Made by a program: the position numbers and the translations under genes. A stretch of DNA of 64,000 nucleotides from Pseudomonas sp. R76. Its GTDB lineage: Bacteria > Pseudomonadota > Gammaproteobacteria > Pseudomonadales > Pseudomonadaceae. The DNA lies in contig NZ_CP019428.1 of NCBI RefSeq assembly GCF_009834565.1, forward strand, positions 1,736,001-1,800,000. Direction: 5' to 3'. Under the pieces are notes generated by a model. The model was not told the origin of the DNA. It was given only the letters and a program-made list of their open reading frames with translations, and searched no databases. This document shows, in pieces, positions 44,418 through 52,736 of this stretch (position 1 is its first letter; every line of letters starts with the position of its first letter).

Positions 44418-45119
44418 TTAGCCCCCGAGGTACGCCTCCCGTACCTTCGGATCCGTCAGCAACTGCTCGCCCGTGCCCTGCATCACTACCCGGCCGTTTT
44501 CCAGCACGTACGCGCGGTCAGCAATCTTCAAGGCCTGGTTGGCGTTCTGCTCCACCAGGAACACCGTCACACCGTCCTTGCGCAGCTGTTCGATGATGTC
44601 GAAGATCTGCTGGATGATGATCGGTGCCAGGCCCAGGGACGGTTCATCCAGGAGCAGCAGCTTGGGTTTGCTCATCAGCGCGCGGCCGATGGCGAGCATT
44701 TGCTGTTCGCCGCCGGACATGGTGCCGCCACGTTGGCTGAAGCGCTCCTTGAGCCGTGGGAACAGGTGCAACACCTTGTCCATCTGCTCCTGGTAGTCGC
44801 CCTTGTCGGTGAAGAACCCGCCCATGGCCAGGTTTTCCTCGACGGTCAGGCGCGAGAACACGCGACGGCCTTCCGGCACCACCGCAATGCTCTTGCGCAT
44901 GATGTGCGAGGACTGCTGGCCCACCAGCTCTTCACCCATGTAGCGGATGCTGCCGCTGTGGGCCTGAGGCGAACCGCACAGGGTCATCAGCAAGGTCGAT
45001 TTACCGGCACCGTTGGCGCCGATCAGCGTGACGATTTCACCTTGGCGCACTTCCACGTTGACGCTGTGCAGGGCCTGGATCTTGCCGTAGAAAGTGGAAA
45101 CGTTTTCGAATTGCAGCAT
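44418..45119 (-). CDS. livF: Branched-chain amino-acid ABC transporter ATPase LivF
   Basis: This 233-residue ATPase has Walker A GANGAGKST, signature MSGGEQQML and Walker B LLLLDEPSLGL, diagnostic of LivF/BraG. With LivG it drives uptake of leucine, isoleucine and valine. It starts one base after the livG stop region and ends the five-gene transporter operon. Confidence 0.95.
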   Translation of the reverse strand: MLQFENVSTFYGKIQALHSVNVEVRQGEIVTLIGANGAGKSTLLMTLCGSPQAHSGSIRYMGEELVGQQSSHIMRKSIAVVPEGRRVFSRLTVEENLAMGGFFTDKGDYQEQMDKVLHLFPRLKERFSQRGGTMSGGEQQMLAIGRALMSKPKLLLLDEPSLGLAPIIIQQIFDIIEQLRKDGVTVFLVEQNANQALKIADRAYVLENGRVVMQGTGEQLLTDPKVREAYLGG

Positions 45120-45120
45120 T

Positions 45121-45888
45121 TTACGCTTCCCCCAAATAGGCTTTGATCACTTCAGGATTGTCGCGGATCTGCTCCGGCGTCCCGTTGGCCAGCGGCGTGC
45201 CCTGGTTGATCACCACGATGTGGTCGGAAATGCTCATGACCAGTTTCATGTCGTGTTCGATCAACAGCACCGTGGCATTGTTTTCCTCACGCAACACGCT
45301 GATCAGCGCCTTGAGGTCTTCGGTTTCCTTGGGGTTCAGGCCGGCCGCCGGTTCGTCGAGCATGAGGATCCGCGGGCGGGTCATCATGCAACGGGCGATT
45401 TCCAGGCGACGTTGCTGCCCGTAGGCCAGGGTGCCGGCAGGGCGGTTGGCAAACTCGGTGAGGTTGACCTTGTCCAGCCAGTACGCCGCGTATTCCATGG
45501 CCTCGCGTTCGCTCTTGCGGAACGACGGAGTCTTGAACAAGCCCGCAAAGAAGTTGGTGTTCAGGTGACGGTGCTGGGCGATCAGCAGGTTCTCGACCGC
45601 CGTCATGTCCTTGAACAGCCGCACGTTCTGGAAGGTGCGTACCACACCCTTGCGGGCGATTTCGTGGCCGGCCAGGCCCTGGATCGGCTGGCCGTCCAGC
45701 AGGATGCTGCCACCGCTCGGCTTGTAGAAACCGGTGAGGCAGTTGAACACCGTGGTCTTGCCGGCGCCGTTCGGGCCGATCAGCGCCACGACCTGTTTCT
45801 CTTTCACGGTCAGGCCCACGCCGTTGACCGCCAGCAAGCCGCCGAAGCGCATGCTCAAATTTTCGACTTTCAGGATCTCGCGGCTCAT
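45121..45888 (-). CDS. livG: Branched-chain amino-acid ABC transporter ATPase LivG
   Basis: This 255-residue ATPase has Walker [10 protein letters not shown], the LivG-specific [20 protein letters not shown], and Walker [16 protein letters not shown]. It starts at ATG 45888, overlapping the livM stop by four bases. Confidence 0.95.
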   Translation of the reverse strand: MSREILKVENLSMRFGGLLAVNGVGLTVKEKQVVALIGPNGAGKTTVFNCLTGFYKPSGGSILLDGQPIQGLAGHEIARKGVVRTFQNVRLFKDMTAVENLLIAQHRHLNTNFFAGLFKTPSFRKSEREAMEYAAYWLDKVNLTEFANRPAGTLAYGQQRRLEIARCMMTRPRILMLDEPAAGLNPKETEDLKALISVLREENNATVLLIEHDMKLVMSISDHIVVINQGTPLANGTPEQIRDNPEVIKAYLGEA

Positions 45889-47138
45889 TTGCGCAGCTCC
45901 ATGTGTGGGCGTTGCATCGGCAGCAGACCTTGAGGACGCCAAATCATCATCAGCACCATCATGGCGCCGAACATCAACATGCGGTATTCGCTGAACTCAC
46001 GCATCATTTCCGGCAGCAGGATCATCACGATCGCGGCGAGGATCACCCCCAGTTGCGAGCCCATGCCACCCAATACCACGATGGCGAGGATGATCGCCGA
46101 CTCGATAAAGGTGAACGACTCCGGGGTCACCAGGCCTTGGCGCGCGGCGAAGAAGCTGCCAGCGAAACCGGCGAAGGTTGCCCCGAGGGTGAAGGCCGAA
46201 AGTTTGATGACTGTCGGGTTCATGCCCAGTGCACGGCAGGCGATCTCATCTTCGCGCAATGCTTCCCACGCACGGCCGATCGGCATGCGCAGCAGGCGGT
46301 TGATCACGAACAGCGCGGCCAGTGCCAGCAACAGCGCCACCAGGTACAGGAACACCACTTTGCTCACTGGGTTGTAGTCGATCCCGAAGTACTCGTGGAA
46401 GGTCTGCATGCCTTCGGCGGCGGTGCGGTCGAACGACAGCCCGAAGAACGTCGGCTTGGGGATGCTGCTGATGCCGTTGGGCCCGCCGGTGATATCGGTG
46501 AGGTTACGCAGGAACAGTCGGATGATTTCACCGAAGCCCAGGGTCACGATCGCCAAATAGTCACCGCGCAGGCGCAGCACCGGGAAGCCCAGCAGGAAGC
46601 CGAACGTGGCCGCCATCAAGCCGGCCAGCGGCAGGCAAACCCAGAAACTCCAGCCCAGGTAGTGCGAGAGCAGTGCGTAGGTGTAGGCACCCACGGCATA
46701 GAAGCCCACATAACCCAGGTCGAGCAGCCCGGCCAGGCCCACCACGATGTTCAGGCCCAGGCCCAGCAACACGTAGATGAGGATCAGGGTGGCGATGTCG
46801 ACCGCGCCGCGCGAGCCGAAGAACGGCCAGATCAACGCGGCCACGATCAGGCCGATGATGATGTAGCGCTGGGTACGCGGCAGGGTCAGGAATTGGCTGA
46901 CCTTGGGCGAAACCAGCGGGCCACGGTTACCCTTCAGCAGGGCGCCGACTTGCTGGCTGAACAACACGCGCAGGAACATCAGCACCGAGCACAAGGCGAT
47001 GATGGTCAGGGTCACGGGACCGGTGCCATGTACTTCCAGGTTGATGCCGACAATGCTCAGCTTGAGGCCGAGTACCGGAAAGGCCACGGCCCATACCAGC
47101 AAAGCGCTGAAAAACGCTGATTTAAGATATCTGCTCAT
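45885..47138 (-). CDS. livM: Branched-chain amino-acid ABC transporter permease LivM
   Basis: This 417-residue inner-membrane permease has around 10 hydrophobic segments and the LivM motif [23 protein letters not shown], plus the ATPase-contact loop [21 protein letters not shown]. The start overlaps the livH stop by four bases. Confidence 0.95.
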   Translation of the reverse strand: MSRYLKSAFFSALLVWAVAFPVLGLKLSIVGINLEVHGTGPVTLTIIALCSVLMFLRVLFSQQVGALLKGNRGPLVSPKVSQFLTLPRTQRYIIIGLIVAALIWPFFGSRGAVDIATLILIYVLLGLGLNIVVGLAGLLDLGYVGFYAVGAYTYALLSHYLGWSFWVCLPLAGLMAATFGFLLGFPVLRLRGDYLAIVTLGFGEIIRLFLRNLTDITGGPNGISSIPKPTFFGLSFDRTAAEGMQTFHEYFGIDYNPVSKVVFLYLVALLLALAALFVINRLLRMPIGRAWEALREDEIACRALGMNPTVIKLSAFTLGATFAGFAGSFFAARQGLVTPESFTFIESAIILAIVVLGGMGSQLGVILAAIVMILLPEMMREFSEYRMLMFGAMMVLMMIWRPQGLLPMQRPHMELRK

Positions 47139-48058
47139 ACTTTCTCAACCTCCGGACGGCCCAGAATGCCGGTCGGACGGAACAACAGCACCAGAACCAA
47201 CAGGCCGAACGCCACCACATCCTTGTATTGGTCACCGAACACGTCGGCGCCGAAGGCTTCGGCCACACCCAGTACCAGCCCGCCGAGCATGGCGCCCGGA
47301 ATACTGCCGATACCGCCCAATACCGCTGCGGTGAAGGCCTTGAGGCCCACCAGGAAACCGGCGTTGGGGTTGATCACGCCGTACTGCATGCTCAGCAGCA
47401 CCGCCGCAACGGCCGCCAGCGCAGCACCGATGACGAAGGTCAGGGCGATGATGTTGTTGGTGTTGATGCCCAGCAGGTTGGCCATCTTGATGTCTTCGGC
47501 GCAGGCCCGGCAGGCGCGCCCCAGACGGGAGCGGGAGATGAACAGGGTCAGGCCCAGCATGGCCACCAGCGTGACCACGAAGACCAGGATCTGCATGTAC
47601 GAAATCAGCACTTCTTGTGCGCCACCTGGGCCGAAGGAGAAGCTCCCCGGGATCAGGTTGGGAATGGACTTATCCTTGGAGTCCTGGGACAGCAGTACGG
47701 TGTTCTGCAGGAAAATCGACATGCCGATGGCGGAAATCAGCGGGATCAAACGGTTGCTGCCACGCAAGGGACGGTAGGCAACCCGCTCGATACTGTAGCC
47801 ATACGCACTGGTCACGACGATCGATGCAAGGAACGCAGCGGTCATCAACAGCGGCAGGGAATGGATACCCAGCATGGCCAGCCCGGCAAGGGCGATGAAG
47901 GCCACGTAGGAACCAATCATGTACACCTCGCCATGGGCGAAGTTAATCATTCCAATGATGCCGTAAACCATTGTGTAGCCAATGGCTATCAAGGCATAGG
48001 TGCTGCCAACGGTCATGCCGTTAACCAGCGTTTGGAAAAAATGATAGATCTCAGGCAT
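47135..48058 (-). CDS. livH: Branched-chain amino-acid ABC transporter permease LivH
   Basis: This 307-residue permease contains the LivH opening ([22 protein letters not shown]) and the coupling loop [23 protein letters not shown]. It is separated from livK by 229 bp that carry a terminator-like hairpin, so permease levels probably stay below those of the binding protein. Confidence 0.95.
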   Translation of the reverse strand: MPEIYHFFQTLVNGMTVGSTYALIAIGYTMVYGIIGMINFAHGEVYMIGSYVAFIALAGLAMLGIHSLPLLMTAAFLASIVVTSAYGYSIERVAYRPLRGSNRLIPLISAIGMSIFLQNTVLLSQDSKDKSIPNLIPGSFSFGPGGAQEVLISYMQILVFVVTLVAMLGLTLFISRSRLGRACRACAEDIKMANLLGINTNNIIALTFVIGAALAAVAAVLLSMQYGVINPNAGFLVGLKAFTAAVLGGIGSIPGAMLGGLVLGVAEAFGADVFGDQYKDVVAFGLLVLVLLFRPTGILGRPEVEKV

Positions 48059-48235
48059 TACAGCGCTCCTAAAAACCCGATACGCATTTCACTGGTGGAG
48101 TCATGTTCCGGCCCTGCGCTGTGTTCTATGAGCACATTTGCGCAAAGCGTTTGCCAGCGAACCGCTGGTGACGGTTTTAAGATTTTCAGGTGAGCCAGCC
48201 CCCGGATCGCGGGTGTCAGGCCCATAAACCTCCTA

Positions 48236-48266
48236 AAACAAAGCCCACTGCTTTCACAGTGGGCTT
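48236..48266 (-). terminator. Intrinsic terminator/attenuator between livK and livH
   Basis: AAGCCCACTG (48241-48250) pairs perfectly with CAGTGGGCTT (48257-48266). On the minus strand it is followed by TGTTTTA. It is 21 bp after the livK stop, the same layout as in the aot operon. Confidence 0.7.
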
Positions 48267-48287
48267 GTTGGACCAGTAACGCCTGGC

Positions 48288-49415
48288 TTACTGAGGGGAA
48301 ACTTCGGTTTTTGGTTTACCGAAGTGCCATTCGTAGACCACGAACTTGAAGTCCTTCAGGTCGCCCTTGGCGTCAAAGCTCAGGTCGCCGGTAGGGGTCT
48401 TGAAGGTGCCAGCGTGGATGGCAGCCGCCACTTTGGCGGTGTCTTCAGACTTCGCCGCAGCGATACCGCCGGCGATGACTTCAACTGCCGAGTAGGCCGG
48501 GAACACGAACGGACCGGTTGGGTCCTGCTTGTTCTTGGTGAACTCTTCAACGATTGCCTTGTTGGCAGGGTCGGTGTCGAACGACTTCGGCAGGGTAACC
48601 AGCAGGCCTTCGGAAGCGCCCTGGGCGATTTGCGAGATGGAGTCGTTACCGACGCCCTCTGGGCCCATGAACTTGGCGTTCACGCCTTTTTCCTTGGCTT
48701 GGCGCAGGATCAGGCCCAGCTCAGGGTGGTAGCCGCCGTAGTAAACGAAGTCGACGTTGGCTTGCTTGAGCTTCTGGATCAGCGAGCCGAAGTCTTTGTC
48801 GCCAGCGTTGATGCCTTCGAAGAGGGCGACTTTCACGCCTTTCTTCTCGAGGGTCTGTTTAACGGCAGTGGCGATGCCTTCACCGTATTGCTGTTTGTCG
48901 TGAATAACGGCAACAACTTTTGGCTTCACGTGGTCGGCGATGTAGTTGCCGGCCGCTGGGCCTTGAGCGCTGTCCAGGCCGATGGTACGGAACACCAGTT
49001 TGTAACCACGGGAAGTGATTTCCGGGCTGGTGGCCGCAGGGGTAATCATGATCACGCCTTCGTCTTCATAGATGTCGGACGCTGGCTGAGTGGAGCTGGA
49101 GCAGAGGTGACCGACCACGAACTTGACGCCGTCGTTGACCACTTTGTTCGCTACGGCAACGGCTTGTTTAGGATCGCAAGCGTCGTCGTATTCTTTCGCT
49201 TCAAGCATTTTACCGTCGACGCCGCCCTTGGCGTTGATGTCGGCGATTGCCTGCTTGGCACCCATGAATTGCATGTCGCCGTATTGCGTCACAGGACCTG
49301 TCTTAGGCCCGGCGATACCGATCTTGATGGTGTCGGCTGCGAACGTATGGCCGGCAACCCCAGCCAGGACCATAGCGGCAAACAGTTTGGAAATCTGCTT
49401 AGTAGCCTTATTCAT
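48288..49415 (-). CDS. livK: Branched-chain amino-acid-binding protein LivK/BraC
   Basis: This 375-residue periplasmic type I binding protein has a signal peptide (cleaved after HTFA, about residue 26) and the family opening ADTIKIGIAGPKTGPVTQYGDMQFMGAK. It has two cysteines (in DDACDPKQ and HLCSSS) expected to form a disulfide. It captures Leu, Ile and Val and passes them to LivHM. GGAGC precedes the ATG. Confidence 0.95.
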   Translation of the reverse strand: MNKATKQISKLFAAMVLAGVAGHTFAADTIKIGIAGPKTGPVTQYGDMQFMGAKQAIADINAKGGVDGKMLEAKEYDDACDPKQAVAVANKVVNDGVKFVVGHLCSSSTQPASDIYEDEGVIMITPAATSPEITSRGYKLVFRTIGLDSAQGPAAGNYIADHVKPKVVAVIHDKQQYGEGIATAVKQTLEKKGVKVALFEGINAGDKDFGSLIQKLKQANVDFVYYGGYHPELGLILRQAKEKGVNAKFMGPEGVGNDSISQIAQGASEGLLVTLPKSFDTDPANKAIVEEFTKNKQDPTGPFVFPAYSAVEVIAGGIAAAKSEDTAKVAAAIHAGTFKTPTGDLSFDAKGDLKDFKFVVYEWHFGKPKTEVSPQ

Positions 49416-49516
49416 AGTGCTCCACTCTTACTGTTGTATTTTTTATAGTTCTAGCGGCCTTGTGAGCTGCAGAACCGGATCAGATATCTCGGATATCCCC
49501 CCGGCATGCCCTGGCA

Positions 49517-49532
49517 ACTGTACCGGTACAGT
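49517..49532. promoter_or_regulatory. Perfect 16-bp palindrome in the livK upstream region
   Basis: ACTGTACCGGTACAGT is exactly self-complementary, and lies 101 bp upstream of livK. A second symmetric element, GATATC-TCG-GATATC, lies at 49483-49496. Both look like regulator sites; the regulator is not identifiable. The rest of the 340-bp gap up to 49755 holds nothing else I can support. Confidence 0.45.
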
Positions 49533-49755
49533 GTAGAGCGCCGGTTGATCGCTTGAAAAGCTGGCTGCTGGGGGCAAAACCCGGGGGTGTCGCTTAAATG
49601 AAAGAAAAAGACAGAATTGCGGCGGGGTGATGCCAGAGTTTCGGGCAATCCTTGGCTTTCCTGACACTTTCGATCGTTGACTCATTTGCAACTGGGTTTT
49701 TCTGCCTGGCTCACGACGTTATGATTGCGCCGATTTTTTCTTCAGGTGAATTCCC

Positions 49756-50058
49756 ATGACGCAAGAACCTAGCACCCTCTATGCCAAGCTGCTCGGTGAA
49801 ACCGCCGAAATATCCTGGAAGGAGCTTGAGCCGTTCTTCGCCAAGGGTGCCCTATTGTGGGTCGACGCCGGCCTGGATTTGATCGAAGCGGCCGAGGGAA
49901 TGGCCGAGGATAACCGCGACAAAGTCGCTGCATGGCTGGCTGCGGGGAGCCTTGGCGAGGTGTCTGCAACGCGGGCATTGGACTTGGTTGAGCGTGATCC
50001 GAGCTTGTGGGCAGTGGTGGTTTCACCGTGGATCCTGATCCAGGAAAGGGCAGCGTAA
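49756..50058 (+). CDS. DUF2288 family protein
   Basis: This 100-residue soluble protein carries the DUF2288 pattern (ISWKELEPFFAKGALLWVDAGLDLIEAA, then ERDPSLWAVVVSPWILIQE). It contains no signal or membrane segment. The function is unknown. The family is mostly in gamma-proteobacteria. The following 298 bp up to the tubulin-like gene hold only a REP pair. Confidence 0.85.
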   Translation: MTQEPSTLYAKLLGETAEISWKELEPFFAKGALLWVDAGLDLIEAAEGMAEDNRDKVAAWLAAGSLGEVSATRALDLVERDPSLWAVVVSPWILIQERAA

Positions 50059-50265
50059 GAAGCGCATGCACGAAACTGGTGCGTGATTTTAGTCGGCGCA
50101 AGTGTGTAGCGGAGTAACCGCTGGCGCCGTGATGGCACCTTGCCGTAGAGAAAGGTCACAGGTGAGGGTGACGTGCGCGTCACGGGAACAGTTTGGCGCG
50201 GGGCTGAAGGCTCGGGGAATTGTTTCTGGGTGTGGCAAAGATGCAGGTATGCAGTGGCTGACAGG

Positions 50266-50346
50266 CCGCTATCGCAGGCAAGCCAGCTCCCACATTTGAT
50301 CGGGGTCCACCGTTCGAATGTGGGAGCTGGCTTGCCTGCGATGGCC
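50266..50346. repeat. REP pair of the TGTGGGAGCTGGCTTGCC family
   Basis: CCGCTATCGCAGGCAAGCCAGCTCCCACA faces TGTGGGAGCTGGCTTGCCTGCGATGGCCGCG. It ends 10 bp from the stop of the tubulin-like gene. Confidence 0.85.
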
Positions 50347-50356
50347 GCGACGCGGT

Positions 50357-52534
50357 TTAAGCCGTCTTGCCGGTATGGTTATTCAACGAAATCACCTTGG
50401 TCTTGCCAATCCGATGACGATAAATCTCTCGCAGATACTTGATCGCTTTCTTCACACAATCCCGTGACAGGCGAATATCGTTAATCGACACAAACTTCTC
50501 CTTGTCGTTGATCAGCTCGCGATACTTCTTCTCGTACATCGGCTTGATCGCATACCAGTTGGTATCCAGGATCTTCGCCGGGTTCTCGAACTCATTGAGC
50601 AGCTCATCAATCCGGCCTTCGTCAAAATCCTCATGGATGATGAAATCCAGAATCGAATTATCCAGCGTGTCATCAAACCGGTACGGGTTGCGCGCAAAGC
50701 AGCGTTTGATAAACGCCACGATCAACGTGAGGAAATCATCCGACAAGCACGGGCTCTTGGCGATCAAGGTGGTCAGCGACAAGTTGGCCGACGCGCCGAT
50801 CACCAACGCATAGCGCTTGAGCGTCGTGTTGGGAAACAGGCTGTTAAGGTGGGTCTTGAGTCGGTTCAAGTCCATGTACGACAGCTTGTAATCCTTGGGC
50901 AAGGACACAATCGACACCACCGACGAGCAGTTCTTGAAGAAGTGCAGGTCATGCAGCGCCGCCGCGTCATACCCGGAATTCTTGTACTGCTCCAAAGACG
51001 CCTTGTAGCGCTTGGACTCAATCGGCAACAAGCTGATGCCCTCGATGGCCTGGGTCACCTTGTTGAAGTGCGGCAGATCGATCGAGCGGAAAAACAGGTC
51101 ATCGATATTCAGCCGCTGTGGCTCTTTATCAAACACCTTGAACTTGTCGTTGGACGGCGCCGGCGTTTCCGGCACCACGGACTCGGCATAAGCAATCGCC
51201 ACCGGCCCGGCCAGGCTCATGAACAGGTCGTTGGCATCCAGGCGGATGGTTTCGCCGATGTCGATGCCCGCGCGACGGAAGTAGTTCTGGTCGTAGTCCG
51301 TGGTCACCGCCTGGGCGGTGAGGATGTTGAAGATCTGCTGCGAGATGTACTGGTTCGCGTGTTTTTCCATGGCATTGACGTCAATGTTCTGGATATTGCC
51401 GTCATCGCTCTCTTCGGCGTAACGCATGATGTCGTTGGAAATCAGCATCATCGCGTTCCACGGGCGAATGCGGCCTTTCACGCTGGCCTCGCTGCTGTCT
51501 TCGTTGTCGAAGTTGTATGAGAAATCCCATTCTTCCGACAGGTATTTGCACAACAGCCGCCCGGCGTTGATGTGCAACGCCTCGGACATTTCGCTGCGGT
51601 GGTCGGAAATATTCGGCAGCACGCAGATGCCGCTGGTGAAGATCGGCTCGAACACAAAGGCATGGCCGCTCTTGCTGTCGTGCTCGTCGGCCGGTTTGGT
51701 GTCGAACGTCTTGTTCATGTACGAGTGTTGCTGGGCCAGGCCGAATTCCGAGGCCATGCCCGAACCCGTGCCGCCGCCGGCGCTGAAGATCGAAAAGTAC
51801 AGGCGCGACTGGTTGGCCTTGATGCCACAGGAGTCGATCAGGTACGAGTGGATCATCTTCCAGTCAGGGCTGGAAAAACGCTGGGTGTCTTTGTTGAGGA
51901 TGATCTTGGCCAGGTACTGGCCGAGGATCGGCGCGTTACCGGCGCCACCGGCATGCACCTCCGACAGGTCCATGATCTTCATTTTGCTGTAGTCGCGCAG
52001 GAACCCGCTTTTTTCGCCCTTGCGCGAGAAGCGGATGCGCCCGGCGATGTCCTTGTCCAAATCGCCCAGCATCACCAATGGCTCCACCAGGAACACCGGC
52101 TTGGTGGCCTTGCCGCCGCCCAGGCGCAGGTTGTTGCGAATCCATTGGGCCGGGCTGTAGCCCTTGTCTGTCGACTTGTCTTCAGTGCTGAACTCGTTCA
52201 AGTAAAACTTGCGCGCGTTGTACACCAGCTCCGCCACGTCCAAGGCAATGTTGGAACCGCAGCGGCCCAGGCCGATCAGGCACACCGACGGAAACTCTTG
52301 CTCACTGCGCGCATCACCGTCGCCTTCCTGCTGGGGCAGGCAGGGGAACACCATGTCGCGCAGGCCGTCGAGGTTGTCGAGGATGCGGTCGGTGTTGGTT
52401 TCGGTGAAGTACAGGTACTGCTGGGTGGCCAGCGGGCGGGCGTTGCTCAATGACTTGGAGCCTGAGGGTTTTTCCGCAGGAACGGTGGGCAACACGTCGG
52501 ATACCACGGTGGCAGAGTTATTTTTGGAAGTCAT
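50357..52534 (-). CDS. Tubulin/FtsZ-superfamily GTPase-like protein, unknown function
   Basis: This 725-residue protein has an N-terminal 80-residue disordered lead, then VCLIGLGRCGSNIALD (about 85-100), which matches the first glycine loop of tubulin-like GTPases, and SAGGGTGSGMASEFG (251-265), the tubulin/FtsZ signature GGGTGSG. Between them is GGAGNAPILGQYL, a second glycine-rich turn. The C-terminal third is helical and charged with no match I recognise. It is likely a Tubulin-like (FtsZl-type) family member and not cell-division FtsZ, which is half as long. No partner gene adjoins it. The start at 52534 is chosen because no other start has a ribosome site. The T7 aspartate loop could not be assigned, so polymer formation is a guess. 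Confidence 0.8.
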   Translation of the reverse strand: MTSKNNSATVVSDVLPTVPAEKPSGSKSLSNARPLATQQYLYFTETNTDRILDNLDGLRDMVFPCLPQQEGDGDARSEQEFPSVCLIGLGRCGSNIALDVAELVYNARKFYLNEFSTEDKSTDKGYSPAQWIRNNLRLGGGKATKPVFLVEPLVMLGDLDKDIAGRIRFSRKGEKSGFLRDYSKMKIMDLSEVHAGGAGNAPILGQYLAKIILNKDTQRFSSPDWKMIHSYLIDSCGIKANQSRLYFSIFSAGGGTGSGMASEFGLAQQHSYMNKTFDTKPADEHDSKSGHAFVFEPIFTSGICVLPNISDHRSEMSEALHINAGRLLCKYLSEEWDFSYNFDNEDSSEASVKGRIRPWNAMMLISNDIMRYAEESDDGNIQNIDVNAMEKHANQYISQQIFNILTAQAVTTDYDQNYFRRAGIDIGETIRLDANDLFMSLAGPVAIAYAESVVPETPAPSNDKFKVFDKEPQRLNIDDLFFRSIDLPHFNKVTQAIEGISLLPIESKRYKASLEQYKNSGYDAAALHDLHFFKNCSSVVSIVSLPKDYKLSYMDLNRLKTHLNSLFPNTTLKRYALVIGASANLSLTTLIAKSPCLSDDFLTLIVAFIKRCFARNPYRFDDTLDNSILDFIIHEDFDEGRIDELLNEFENPAKILDTNWYAIKPMYEKKYRELINDKEKFVSINDIRLSRDCVKKAIKYLREIYRHRIGKTKVISLNNHTGKTA

Positions 52535-52736
52535 TGGGCGCCATGTACCTGGACGGATGGCCAAAAAATCAGGGAGCCATCACTGAATGAGAGTTCGCGA
52601 CTTTACAGTGCGTCTGAGTCCGGGCCGGTCGGGTTTAACCCCAGTTGCGCTAGGGGAATACTGGCCGGACTCTGATGAATCGGCCGTTCGTCGGCGTTCT
52701 TTAGGCAAATGATGGCTAAATGCCAAATATTCGGCG

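Noticed and set aside
50357..52534. Reading the tubulin-like gene as cell-division ftsZ
   Set aside because: It is 725 residues instead of about 390, lacks the FtsZ C-terminal peptide, and no division gene cluster adjoins it.
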